From assembly GCA_002344895.1 (NCBI GenBank), contig DDUR01000034.1:62001-126000 (forward strand): a DNA stretch of 64,000 nt. Reading direction: 5' to 3'. The stretch is from Ignavibacteria bacterium UBA2333 (GTDB lineage Bacteria; Bacteroidota; Ignavibacteria; Kapaibacteriales; Kapaibacteriaceae). Shown in pieces: positions 1 through 8,323 of the stretch. Every line of letters begins with the position of its first letter. The stretch's first letter is position 1. Under the pieces are notes generated by a model. It did not search any database. It saw only the letters and a program-made list of their open reading frames with translations, and was not told where the DNA came from. A program made the translations under genes and the position numbers.

Positions 1-43
1 TGTCCTACGGGGAACGAGGGCCTACCTTTGTACGTCTCGACGA

Positions 44-1579
44 ATGGGCATGATCAGGCACAGTAGTTCACCATATCGCCCTGTCGTCGCCGTCCTCGCC
101 GCACTCGCCGTGTTGTTGACGAGCTTCGATGTGATACCGATGTCGGCTGCACCGTCGTCGTACGCTGTGCAGCAGCGCCGCGGACGTAGTGCACCGAGGT
201 CACCGCGCGCGAAGCGTCCAAGGCAGACGGTCAAGAAGAAGTCCGCCAAAAGACCATCAACGAAACGATCTGGAAAACAACGTCGACGTGCACGTCGTGT
301 TCGTGTGCGTACGACGCCAATGACGGCTCTACGGCCAATTCTCGAGCGCGAGTTGGGGCAAGGAATTCGGTATGCCGAATATCGTTCAAATGGATCCGTG
401 CCAGTCGACGTTCACGTGCTGACAATGGATCGATCTGTTGTTGGTAATGCCGTTCGTATTGTGAAGGGTGAAGATCGTGCTGATGGTCTCGAACGACTAG
501 GTGAAATGTACTCTCGATACGATTCTACGTCAGGACATACCGTCTTCGGAATGGTGAATGGCAACTTCTGGCGCGCTGTACGAAATACGTCCATCGGCCC
601 ATGTGTTATCGATGGTGAGGTCGTAGAACTGAATTCGTATAAGAAGTGGTCAAGTGCATTTTTTGACGTCGGTAACACCCTATACATCGATACGTTTCGC
701 ATTAGCGGAAGAATCGAGTGGAAGGGAAGATCATTTATGATCTCGAGTGTCAATAGGCGTATTGACAGCGGAATTGTCGTGTATAACTCCTATGCTGGTG
801 GAACTGTGCCCAGCGTCCACGAGCGAGAACTTCGATCAGCGTTTGAGGAGGCGTTAAAAGAGACGTCAATGGTATCCGATGACTCCACGGAGATTGAGTT
901 AACTCGTGAGCGTCTTAAGGAAGAGATAAGCCAGGCAAAACGTGAAGCCGACGTCGAGTTCCCAATGGTGAAGGTAGGTGTACGATATCTTCGATCTGCT
1001 GCGCTGAATGCACCTATCATCTGTCAGGTCCTCTCCATCGATTCCGGAACCGTTAATGTGCCGTTACGCGGAGCCGTAATCTCCTTTCCGAGGGCTGCAT
1101 TTGTATCAACGCTACCTCGTCCGGGTGATACGATTTCGATAGAGTATTCAACGAATTTGCACAGTTCCGTTCGCTTTATGAACGCTGTTTCAGGTACACC
1201 TCGTCTGGTGCGAAACGGTAAGGCTCGTCATGAAGCTTTCGATGAAGGATCAACTGGACGCAGATTTATTACCCATAATCTTGCTCGTACAGCTATCGGT
1301 ACCGATCGTAACAATACCCGAATTGTATTGGCTGCAATTGAGCCATCACAGTCAACACAGGGTACGATGGGAGCAACCTTGCAGCAAACAGCTGATGTAA
1401 TGCGATTACTCGGTTGTCATGATGCCATGAATCTTGACGGAGGCGGATCATCCGGTATGGTTGTTCAACGAGATCATGTCTTTTTTGATGGTATTGATCC
1501 AGCCACTCGTCGTGTGGGTGTTGGCCTGGCCATCGTAAAGCTTAGCCACGTTCTTCGTGGCCCTTCAACATCGCCCTGA
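44..1579 (+). CDS. Secreted phosphodiester glycosidase-family (NAGPA/DUF2233) protein
   Basis: The 511-residue product begins with a signal peptide or signal anchor (residues about 13-37). A very basic, Lys/Arg/Ser/Pro-rich stretch follows (about 43-95), and then a globular domain. The C-terminal third carries the family hallmark NLDGGGSSGMVV near residue 465 and GTDRNNTRIVLAAIEPS near 423. These place it with the phosphodiester alpha-N-acetylglucosaminidase (NAGPA) family, whose members act on sugar-phosphodiester bonds in glycans or cell-wall polymers. A charged segment at about 264-305 interrupts the domain. The basic linker could tether the enzyme to anionic envelope polymers, which is inference. 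The gene converges on namZ with a 10-base gap. Family assignment is firm; the substrate is unknown. Confidence 0.85.
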   Translation: MGMIRHSSSPYRPVVAVLAALAVLLTSFDVIPMSAAPSSYAVQQRRGRSAPRSPRAKRPRQTVKKKSAKRPSTKRSGKQRRRARRVRVRTTPMTALRPILERELGQGIRYAEYRSNGSVPVDVHVLTMDRSVVGNAVRIVKGEDRADGLERLGEMYSRYDSTSGHTVFGMVNGNFWRAVRNTSIGPCVIDGEVVELNSYKKWSSAFFDVGNTLYIDTFRISGRIEWKGRSFMISSVNRRIDSGIVVYNSYAGGTVPSVHERELRSAFEEALKETSMVSDDSTEIELTRERLKEEISQAKREADVEFPMVKVGVRYLRSAALNAPIICQVLSIDSGTVNVPLRGAVISFPRAAFVSTLPRPGDTISIEYSTNLHSSVRFMNAVSGTPRLVRNGKARHEAFDEGSTGRRFITHNLARTAIGTDRNNTRIVLAAIEPSQSTQGTMGATLQQTADVMRLLGCHDAMNLDGGGSSGMVVQRDHVFFDGIDPATRRVGVGLAIVKLSHVLRGPSTSP

Positions 1580-1589
1580 GGTGCAAATC

Positions 1590-2879
1590 CTAGTCATACA
1601 AGAGATACTTCTTACGCCTCTGCAGAAAATCCGTGAGTCCGATAGACATTTCGCGATCGATTTCGTCAAAGGTGGCCTTCCGTCGTAACAGTGTCAATAA
1701 TTGAGATGAACCCGTAACCTTGGTTATCATCGACTCCGTTGAAGGACTCAAGGAATCTGGAACGATGTCTGGATATGTTGCCGAGAGGCGATGCAGAACA
1801 TACATGGCAAACCGAACGGGCCGTATTGAATCTACGCGAGCCCATTCAACGTGATATCCAGAACAGGTTGTACGTGCAAACCGTCCGACCGTTGGTGTGA
1901 ACTGTATATCTCGTAACAAGATTCCGTGTCGACGCCCCGCCGATACCAATACACTGTCATACAGGAGGCCTGGCCCACCAAGGATGGAGAAGGGGAGTGC
2001 TGATCCAATTCCAATCGACATTGTCGACAATTCACCAATGATTCCTGTGATGGGATAGGCGCGTGCTGCCGTAATCGTTGGAATATTCGGTGATGTTGGA
2101 TACCAGTCGAGGCCCGTCTCTTCCCATCTCATTGATCGTGACCAGCGTTTGGCCTTGATCACCGTGATATGTGCTCTGCGAGGTGTTCCGGTACTATCAC
2201 GCCCGAGCCATCCCTCACCATTTGCCATGGTTGCGAGCTCGCCAAGAGTCATACCGTGGACGTAGGCAATGGGAATGCGACCGACAAATGATTGTAATGA
2301 TGGCTCCACGATTCGTCCGTCGACGGTTATTCCTCCGAGTGGATTCGGGCGATCAAGAATGAAGACGTCGATGCGTAACTCAGCACAGACGGTAAGCATT
2401 TCTATCATCGTGCTGACGTAGGTGTAGGACCGACAACCGATGTCTTGTAAATCGACTACGACGGCATCTACGCCATGCAACATATCGGCCGTCGGCCGTC
2501 GATACTGTCCATACAATGATCGTACCTCAACGCCGAGGATCGTATCATTCTCAACCTTGTTGCCTGCGGTTACTGTGCCGTGGAATCCGTGTTCAGGTGC
2601 AAAGACTCTGACGAGAGTAATGTCAGAACGCAATCGCACAATATCGAACGTACTCTCACCTTGCCGACTGCGCGCTGCGGCGTGCGTGAGGACGGCGATT
2701 TTCCGACCTTTCAGAAGTCGAAAATCGGTGTCAAGAAGATTGTCGATTCCCGTTTTTACTCCTGCCCCCTCTGCCCCTTTCCCAATGACGGTAGAAAAAA
2801 CAGATAGCATTGCGAACAAGAGAACAATCGCACTTTGCCAGGGGAATCCGGACGTCCAACAACGTGTGTACCGCGTCAC
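1590..2879 (-). CDS. namZ: Exo-beta-N-acetylmuramidase NamZ-like (DUF1343)
   Basis: This 429-residue secreted protein belongs to the DUF1343 family, whose characterised member NamZ removes terminal MurNAc from peptidoglycan fragments. The sequence shows a hydrophobic signal segment (about 16-33) and the family motifs VFAPEHGFHG, GVEVRSLYG, VVVDLQDIGCRSYTY and FILDRPNPLGG, in the usual order. The GTG start overlaps the stop of the recombinase gene (GTGA), so translation is probably coupled. It is the last gene of a minus-strand run that also holds pgpH and xerC. A GGGGC-pair motif encodes the GKGAEGAG stretch directly after the signal peptide. The role in peptidoglycan recycling is inferred from the family. 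Confidence 0.85.
   Translation of the reverse strand: MTRYTRCWTSGFPWQSAIVLLFAMLSVFSTVIGKGAEGAGVKTGIDNLLDTDFRLLKGRKIAVLTHAAARSRQGESTFDIVRLRSDITLVRVFAPEHGFHGTVTAGNKVENDTILGVEVRSLYGQYRRPTADMLHGVDAVVVDLQDIGCRSYTYVSTMIEMLTVCAELRIDVFILDRPNPLGGITVDGRIVEPSLQSFVGRIPIAYVHGMTLGELATMANGEGWLGRDSTGTPRRAHITVIKAKRWSRSMRWEETGLDWYPTSPNIPTITAARAYPITGIIGELSTMSIGIGSALPFSILGGPGLLYDSVLVSAGRRHGILLRDIQFTPTVGRFARTTCSGYHVEWARVDSIRPVRFAMYVLHRLSATYPDIVPDSLSPSTESMITKVTGSSQLLTLLRRKATFDEIDREMSIGLTDFLQRRKKYLLYD
2764..2779 (-). repeat. GGGGC-pair motif, copy 1
   Basis: Read on the minus strand, GGGGC-AGA-GGGGGC preceded by AA. It lies in namZ in the sense direction and encodes KGAEGAG just after the signal peptide. The strand given for all copies is the G-rich one. 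Confidence 0.8.
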
Positions 2880-3820
2880 GTACGGTTCCTCGGATGAAAG
2901 AGCGTGTGGACTTCTCGCACGTAGTCACGATCAATGTGCGTGTAGATCTGCGTAGTAGCAATGTCGGCATGTCCCAACATTTCCTGAACGGCTCGTAGGT
3001 CAGCACCGCCCTCTAACAGATGCGTAGCAAAGCTGTGGCGAAACATGTGTGGATGCACGTGAACGTCGAGTCCAGCAACTGTGGCCGCTGTATCAACGAT
3101 GTTCCAGAGCGCCATACGCGAGAGGGCACGACCTCGCGACGACAGAAAGAGAATGTCGTCAGTTTCAGCATGCTTGATAAGTTTACCACGTCCGTCATGC
3201 TGATATCGTTCAATCCATGTTCGAGCGATACGACCGAGTGGGACGATACGTTCCTTTGATCCCTTTCCAAGCACTCGAAGTGCGTCAAGATCCTGGAGAA
3301 TGTCACGTTGTCGCAATCCAATCGTCTCACTTGCGCGCAAACCACAGGCATACATCGTTTCCAGCACAGCTCGGTCTCGCAGTCCGTAGGGTGATGTTGT
3401 ATCTGGTGTTTCGAGCATACGTACCACATCATCAACCGACAGTACGTCTGGTAGCGCACGTGTTGTGCGAGGAACTTCAAGTGCTGCCGTTGGATCGTGC
3501 TGAAGTCCAGCCGTTCCAATAAGGTATCGATAGAGGTGCTTCAGGGATGAGAGGTAACGTTTTCGACTCACAGGACCGATGCCGAGATCTGCAAGTTCTC
3601 CAAGAAAACCTCGAAGGTCATCTATGGTTGCCGAGGCAAAGTCTGTGCGTCCACATTGTTGCAAGAACTCCGCACACTGTCGGACATCGTGTGCGTACGA
3701 CGTTACGGTCGTGTCCGCCAGACCACGTTCAAGTCGGATGTAACTCAAGAACCGCCTAAGATCACGTTGGAAGGGGGCAGCAAGGGGCAACCGTGACGTA
3801 TCAGCTGGCGGTGCTGCCAT
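2876..3820 (-). CDS. xerC: Tyrosine recombinase XerC/XerD
   Basis: This is a site-specific tyrosine recombinase of the Xer type, which resolves chromosome dimers at dif. Counting from the ATG that gives MAAPPADTS (314 residues), it has an N-terminal SAM-like core-binding domain (about 18-105) and a catalytic domain with R162, K186, H258, R261, H284 and the nucleophile Y293, the full catalytic set. An upstream ATG would add 22 residues inside the preceding gene; length and similarity to Xer proteins favour the later start. The start overlaps the 3' end of pgpH by 20 bases and the stop overlaps the namZ start. C and D types cannot be separated from sequence alone. A GGGGC-pair motif encodes LPLAAPF near the N terminus. 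Confidence 0.88.
   Translation of the reverse strand: MAAPPADTSRLPLAAPFQRDLRRFLSYIRLERGLADTTVTSYAHDVRQCAEFLQQCGRTDFASATIDDLRGFLGELADLGIGPVSRKRYLSSLKHLYRYLIGTAGLQHDPTAALEVPRTTRALPDVLSVDDVVRMLETPDTTSPYGLRDRAVLETMYACGLRASETIGLRQRDILQDLDALRVLGKGSKERIVPLGRIARTWIERYQHDGRGKLIKHAETDDILFLSSRGRALSRMALWNIVDTAATVAGLDVHVHPHMFRHSFATHLLEGGADLRAVQEMLGHADIATTQIYTHIDRDYVREVHTLFHPRNRT
3771..3788 (+). repeat. GGGGC-pair motif, copy 2
   Basis: AAGGGGGC-AGCAA-GGGGC, antisense within the xerC gene, where the coding strand gives LPLAAPF. It is 1 kb from copy 1 and in the opposite orientation. Confidence 0.8.
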
Positions 3821-5945
3821 CGGACGACTCTTGAGGTTCACGATATCGCACTCGTTGATGCGACGATGCGAGGAGATTACGAACAAAGGCTTCCTTGATC
3901 AGATCCAGATCGGCCGTCGTGAGCGGTGCTTCGCTAAACTGTCCGTCACTGAGCCGATCCAGGATGATCTTATCGACGGCTTCTTCAAGGTCTTCACGTT
4001 GTGAGGTGTTTACAAGCCTTGACAACGCCTCTGCTGCGTCGGCAAGCATCACGATGGCTGTTTCTCGTGAATCGGGTTTTGGCCCAGGATAGCGATAGTC
4101 CTGTTCATCGATGACAGCATCCTTGAGTAACGACTCATCAAGTGCACGTGCGTAGAAGTGTTTGATGAGCATCGTTCCGTGATGTTTGGGGATAAACGTC
4201 CATATCCGCTCTGGCAATCGATAGGAACGAGCAAGTTCGATTCCATCCTGCACATGTTGGCGGATGATGGACGCACTCTTTTTTGGTGGAAGCTTGTCGT
4301 GTTTATTATCAATGTCAATCTGATTCTCAACGAAGTACTCTGACTTCTCGAGTTTGCCAATGTCGTGGAACAAGGCACCAACCTTGGCGAGCAGGGCATT
4401 GGCACCGATGGCCTTGGCAGCAGCTTCGGAGAGGCGCGCCACAGCCAACGTGTGTTGATACGTTCCAGGGGCTCGTTCACTTAGCTGTTGCAAAAGGGGA
4501 TGGCCGATGTCGTCAAACTCATCCAATCGCATGTCCGTGGCAACGTTAAACACACGTTCCATGAGCACAATGACGCCGATCGTAACGAGAGGTGACAGCA
4601 CGGAGTTAATGGCTGCCAGAACAAGTGGCTGCCACAGCCGATCAGCAGGTATAGAGCGCTCCATAGCCAGAGCGAGTGTAACAACCGCAAGGCTGATAAA
4701 GATTGCGATGATGCTGGTGAAAATTCGTGCGCGGTGCTGAATACGATTTGATGAGTACGCAGCTACCGTTCCAGCGAGTAACAAAACGAGTGCAATAGCA
4801 TAGTCGTTTCCGCGAGCTCCTGCAACAGAAAGTGCCATGACAACGGTTGTCACAAAGGCCGTACGTGCATCATACAGAACTGCAACAATCATGGAGAATG
4901 CTGGTGCCAGGATGACGTATTCAAGAGGGAATTCCGTGGGAATGATCACGGATGCCCACCCCATAGCAGCGCCAATGACGGGGATTGACAAGAGAGAGGC
5001 TAGCTGTCCATTCCGATCAAATGACGTGCGACGAACAAAGGCGAGGAAGAGGACAAGAATGCCGATGATGACGCCGGCATGAAGGAAACTGCCAAGGACA
5101 ACGAAGATGGAAACGTCGATCGTACTTCGGAGAAATGCAGCGTCATGGAAGGCAGATAATCGGGCGAGTGCTCGGCGATCAACCCGATCTCCCTTGCGGA
5201 TGATAACATCCCCACCTCGGACAATCTCAACCGTTGATGGTACGGAGACTGCAGATAACTCTGCCATTCGCTGCGATGTTGTGCCGTCAAACACAAGCTC
5301 GGGGCGCACGGCATCGTGGATAATATCGACGAGGGTATCTCGGTATTCACCGGCAACATCAGCCAGCAGTTGTTGAAGTCGGCGTTCCGTTCCATCAGCG
5401 TCCAGGATCAGTCCAACAGGGATTGCTCGCTCTGTGGTAGCGTTGACGATGGCAATAATTCGATCACCATTGATGGAGTCATCACTTCGATCTATAACAT
5501 CGTGTGACTGAAAGAGCGCACGTATTGTTGGTTCACCTCGACGTCGGAGCAAGGTGCCAAGTGGATCCGCTGAGGTAGACGCTGTGACGGCTGCAATACG
5601 AGCAAGTGAAATGTCGAGTGCAGATGAATCCGTTCTGAAGTACGGAGGTGAAGATCGGCGAGCACGCTCACGCTCTGTTTCCAAAACGTCTGCTGACTTC
5701 CGTACTGGAAAGGCATAGTCTGCAACAACCGTCTCCTGTGTCCACACTGTGCCAAGCAGTACGTCTGTTTCTGTCTGCGATTTTGTATTGCCAGTTCGAC
5801 CTGGAAACAACAAGGCTGTTGCTACGATGGATACGGCAATGATTAACCAGCGAAGAACGGACGATGTGGTGAGTGACCGCTCCGTTGACGTGGGGCGAGT
5901 CTCTTCACGCAATTGTTCAAAAATCGTCGGCTTCGATCTGGCCAT
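3801..5945 (-). CDS. pgpH: Membrane HD-domain cyclic dinucleotide phosphodiesterase, PgpH type (7TMR-HDED)
   Basis: This 714-residue membrane protein has the order expected of PgpH: a first membrane segment (about 30-48), a large extracytoplasmic 7TMR-HDED region (to about 270), a block of about seven helices (about 280-480), and a cytoplasmic HD domain. The metal-binding elements are visible as TYQHTLAVARL, ALFHDIGKLEK and PKHHGT. Characterised members hydrolyse c-di-AMP to pApA. The gene lies in a co-oriented run after two crotonase genes (29-base gap) and overlaps xerC at its 3' end. A link to envelope homeostasis is plausible given the neighbouring namZ, but this is inference. Confidence 0.9.
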   Translation of the reverse strand: MARSKPTIFEQLREETRPTSTERSLTTSSVLRWLIIAVSIVATALLFPGRTGNTKSQTETDVLLGTVWTQETVVADYAFPVRKSADVLETERERARRSSPPYFRTDSSALDISLARIAAVTASTSADPLGTLLRRRGEPTIRALFQSHDVIDRSDDSINGDRIIAIVNATTERAIPVGLILDADGTERRLQQLLADVAGEYRDTLVDIIHDAVRPELVFDGTTSQRMAELSAVSVPSTVEIVRGGDVIIRKGDRVDRRALARLSAFHDAAFLRSTIDVSIFVVLGSFLHAGVIIGILVLFLAFVRRTSFDRNGQLASLLSIPVIGAAMGWASVIIPTEFPLEYVILAPAFSMIVAVLYDARTAFVTTVVMALSVAGARGNDYAIALVLLLAGTVAAYSSNRIQHRARIFTSIIAIFISLAVVTLALAMERSIPADRLWQPLVLAAINSVLSPLVTIGVIVLMERVFNVATDMRLDEFDDIGHPLLQQLSERAPGTYQHTLAVARLSEAAAKAIGANALLAKVGALFHDIGKLEKSEYFVENQIDIDNKHDKLPPKKSASIIRQHVQDGIELARSYRLPERIWTFIPKHHGTMLIKHFYARALDESLLKDAVIDEQDYRYPGPKPDSRETAIVMLADAAEALSRLVNTSQREDLEEAVDKIILDRLSDGQFSEAPLTTADLDLIKEAFVRNLLASSHQRVRYREPQESSDGSTAS

Positions 5946-5974
5946 GTCCGCGTCCCTCCGAAAAGTAAATTACG

Positions 5975-6757
5975 TTATCGACCGCGAAAAACAGGTGATC
6001 GTTTTTCAATGAAGGCCTGGACACCTTCAGCATAGTCGGCTGAGTCGCCAGCTCGCTGCTGAAAATCAGCCTCCAGGGCTAACATCTCTTCGAGTGATTG
6101 AGTTGTGCCCTTCTGAAGCAAATGTTTTACGAAGCCGTAGGTCTGAGTTGGACCATTGGCATACGTTGCAGCAACGGAGCGTACGGTTTCTGCAAATGCC
6201 TTAGGATGTACCACCATGTTGGCGAGTCCTAAACGTTGTGCTTCTTCGGCAGTGAATGGTTTGTTTAGCGTGGCAAACTCAAATGCTGCAGAATATCCAA
6301 GCATACGTGGGTAAAAGAACGTAGCACCGGAGTCTGGAATCAGGGCTATAGCAATAAATGCTTCTACAAACCTTGCCGCTGAGCTCACGATTCGAATGTC
6401 GGCAGCAAGAGCAAGCGAAAGTCCCGCACCTGCAGCTACTCCATTCACTGCTGCAATAACAGGTTTTGGAAGGTCACGAATGGCGCGAATGATTGGATTG
6501 TAGCGACGCTCCAACGAATCACGCAGATCACGTTTTGATCCGCTCTTCGGTGCGTCCTTTAAGTCCTGTCCGGAACAGAATGCCTTGCCCGCTCCTGTTA
6601 ACACCACACATCGTACATCGTCTGCTGCTGCGAGGTGCAGTGCAGCCTGTAACTCCGTCGTGAGTGCTTCATTCACGGCGTTGTAGGAGTCTGGACGGTT
6701 GAGCGTGATCGTCAGAATGCCATTGTCGTTGGTTACAAGGAGTGTTTCGTACGTCAT
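5975..6757 (-). CDS. Enoyl-CoA hydratase/isomerase family protein (PaaG-like)
   Basis: This 260-residue crotonase-fold enzyme shows the oxyanion-hole signatures GAGKAFCSGQDL (about 55-66) and VNGVAAGAGLSLALAADI (about 105-122). The CSGQDL form and the IPDSGATFFYPRMLG segment most resemble PaaG (ring-opened epoxyphenylacetyl-CoA isomerase) and related acyl-CoA isomerases. The usual catalytic Glu of hydratases at the second site appears as Asp (PDSG), as in PaaG-type proteins. It lies 4 bases after a second crotonase gene and is probably translated with it. Without other paa genes in the window, a general fatty-acyl-CoA or aromatic-acid role is equally possible. Confidence 0.8.
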   Translation of the reverse strand: MTYETLLVTNDNGILTITLNRPDSYNAVNEALTTELQAALHLAAADDVRCVVLTGAGKAFCSGQDLKDAPKSGSKRDLRDSLERRYNPIIRAIRDLPKPVIAAVNGVAAGAGLSLALAADIRIVSSAARFVEAFIAIALIPDSGATFFYPRMLGYSAAFEFATLNKPFTAEEAQRLGLANMVVHPKAFAETVRSVAATYANGPTQTYGFVKHLLQKGTTQSLEEMLALEADFQQRAGDSADYAEGVQAFIEKRSPVFRGR

Positions 6758-6761
6758 CGTC

Positions 6762-7544
6762 TCAGCGTCCTTTCCATTCCGGTGTGCGTTTGTTCACGAA
6801 GGCATCCATTCCTTCTTTTTGATCTTCCGTGGCAAACAACATGTAGAAGTTTTTGCGTTCAAATTCAAGTCCAGCTTCAAGAGTGGTGCTAAATGACTTT
6901 AGCACACTCTCCTTGGCGAGTCGTGCAGCAACTGGTGCTTTTGCTGCCACGTCACCTGCAAGAGCAAATGCCTCTGCCAACCAGGCTTCCTGAGGTGCAA
7001 CACGATTGACGAGGCCGGCAGCGAGAGCTTGGCGTGCCGAGATTGTTCTGCCTGTGAGGACCATTTCCATGGCTACTGCCTTGCCAACGGCTCTTGTCAG
7101 ACGTTGTGTTCCACCGGCTCCAGGCATGACACCAATGTTAATCTCCGGTTGACCAAACTGTGCCGTCTCACTGGCCACGATCATGTCGCACAACATGGCG
7201 AGCTCACAGCCACCACCAAGAGCAAATCCACTCACGGCAGCAATCGTTGGCGTCTTTGTTTGCCGGATACGTTCCCAACGAGCAAACTGATCACGCTGCA
7301 GCATGGTCATCATCGTTGCATCGGCCATTTCCGTGATGTCAGCGCCGGCCGCAAAGGCGCGGTCATTACCATGGATGACGATACATCGAATAGTATCGTC
7401 AGCATCAAATGCTTCAAACGCTGATACGAGCTCGATCATCGTCGTCAGACTTAAGGCATTTAGTACGGCTGGGCGTGCCAGCTCAATTGCGCCAATTCCT
7501 GGTTTTGGTTGGTAGGTTCTGATGCAGGTATACGTGTTGTCCAT
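6762..7544 (-). CDS. Enoyl-CoA hydratase
   Basis: This 260-residue crotonase is counted from the ATG giving MDNTYTCIRTYQP; an upstream ATG would add 15 residues without family similarity. It carries GNDRAFAAGADITEM and VSGFALGGGCELAMLCDMI, which form the oxyanion hole, and MPGAGGTQRLTRAVG with neighbouring acidic residues, typical of short-chain enoyl-CoA hydratases that add water across trans-2-enoyl-CoA in beta-oxidation. It is the promoter-proximal gene of the minus-strand run crotonase-crotonase-pgpH-xerC-namZ. The divergent spacer to rsmE holds a perfect 7+5+7 inverted repeat that could be an operator. Confidence 0.88.
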   Translation of the reverse strand: MDNTYTCIRTYQPKPGIGAIELARPAVLNALSLTTMIELVSAFEAFDADDTIRCIVIHGNDRAFAAGADITEMADATMMTMLQRDQFARWERIRQTKTPTIAAVSGFALGGGCELAMLCDMIVASETAQFGQPEINIGVMPGAGGTQRLTRAVGKAVAMEMVLTGRTISARQALAAGLVNRVAPQEAWLAEAFALAGDVAAKAPVAARLAKESVLKSFSTTLEAGLEFERKNFYMLFATEDQKEGMDAFVNKRTPEWKGR

Positions 7545-7575
7545 GCGCTGAGTCCGTGAAATGAGTGCGAACCGT

Positions 7576-7594
7576 CGAAAATACGGCATTTTCG
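7576..7594. promoter_or_regulatory. 19-bp inverted repeat in divergent spacer, candidate operator
   Basis: CGAAAAT-ACGGC-ATTTTCG is a perfect inverted repeat with 7-base arms and a 5-base centre. It lies about 30 bases upstream of both the enoyl-CoA hydratase (minus) and rsmE (plus). The symmetry and position suit a dimeric repressor site; it lacks a T-run for a terminator. The 9-mer CGAAAATAC also occurs (reverse strand) upstream of the acyl-CoA ligase at about 22344-22352. No binding protein can be assigned. Confidence 0.4.
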
Positions 7595-7627
7595 TGGGCG
7601 ACTCAGGTAATTACGGAACTGCAGACC

Positions 7628-8323
7628 ATGGACTATATAGTTGACCGACGACCGTATGACGGAGGTGGAACGATTGTTCCAACGGAGGACATGCGACGAC
7701 ATCTTGCCGCGCTGCGATTGCGCGGAGACGAATACGTTGGTGTGCTCAACGGGCGCGGTTTGTTGCTTATCTGTCGTTACAGTACGAACACGTCGTCACC
7801 TCACCTTACCGTTGTAGAGTCGCATCTCTATTCGCCCCCTTGCCCCTTAACCATCATCCTACCTGTACTGCACCATCGTGATCGATTTGAGTTTGCCCTT
7901 GAAAAGGTCGTTGAGCTCGGAGTTACGGAGATCGTCGTGTGGAATGCAGATCACGCTGAGTTTCAGCGATCAACGACAGTACGAATGTTGGCCAAGATAG
8001 AAGCAGCTTGTGCACAGTGTGGACGCGTGTGGTTTCCCGAACTGCGTGAGGATTCGGATTTAACGGCGATTCTTGATTCCTATCCTTTGGCTGACGTTGT
8101 TGTTGGTGATGCGGGTGGACATCTACACCGTGAACCACTCTCAAACCATGTTGTGGTGCTTGCTGGACCTGAGGGTGGACTATCTGAACGCGAACAGGCG
8201 GTACTCGCCAATCTTCCACGACTTCATCGTTGGAGAGTTGGTGAATACCGCCTGCGCGCAGAAACGGCTGTGGTGGCGTTAACCACCTTGGTTGTTACCG
8301 GACGATCATCAGCGGCAACGTAG
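7628..8323 (+). CDS. rsmE: 16S rRNA (uracil1498-N3)-methyltransferase RsmE
   Basis: This 231-residue SPOUT methyltransferase has an N-terminal PUA-like part (about 1-55) and a C-terminal knot domain carrying VVLAGPEGGLSERE and YRLRAETAVVALTTLV, the SAM-binding knot signatures of RsmE. The family methylates N3 of U1498 in 16S rRNA. The ATG at MDYIVDRRPY is preferred; an upstream ATG would add 21 residues and run through the inverted repeat. The linker SPPCPL is encoded by a GGGGC-pair motif. The last 29 bases overlap the convergent nuclease gene. Confidence 0.88.
   Translation: MDYIVDRRPYDGGGTIVPTEDMRRHLAALRLRGDEYVGVLNGRGLLLICRYSTNTSSPHLTVVESHLYSPPCPLTIILPVLHHRDRFEFALEKVVELGVTEIVVWNADHAEFQRSTTVRMLAKIEAACAQCGRVWFPELREDSDLTAILDSYPLADVVVGDAGGHLHREPLSNHVVVLAGPEGGLSEREQAVLANLPRLHRWRVGEYRLRAETAVVALTTLVVTGRSSAAT
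7834..7848 (-). repeat. GGGGC-pair motif, copy 3
   Basis: GCCCCCTTGCCCCTT on the plus strand, in rsmE, encoding SPPCPL. It is followed by AACCATC, as is copy 8. Confidence 0.8.

Noticed and set aside
3013..3519. Long open frame antisense to or overlapping xerC
   Set aside because: It is a frame shadow of the recombinase gene, with unusual composition and no recognisable domain. The same applies to other long shadows such as 412-753 and 43860-44147.
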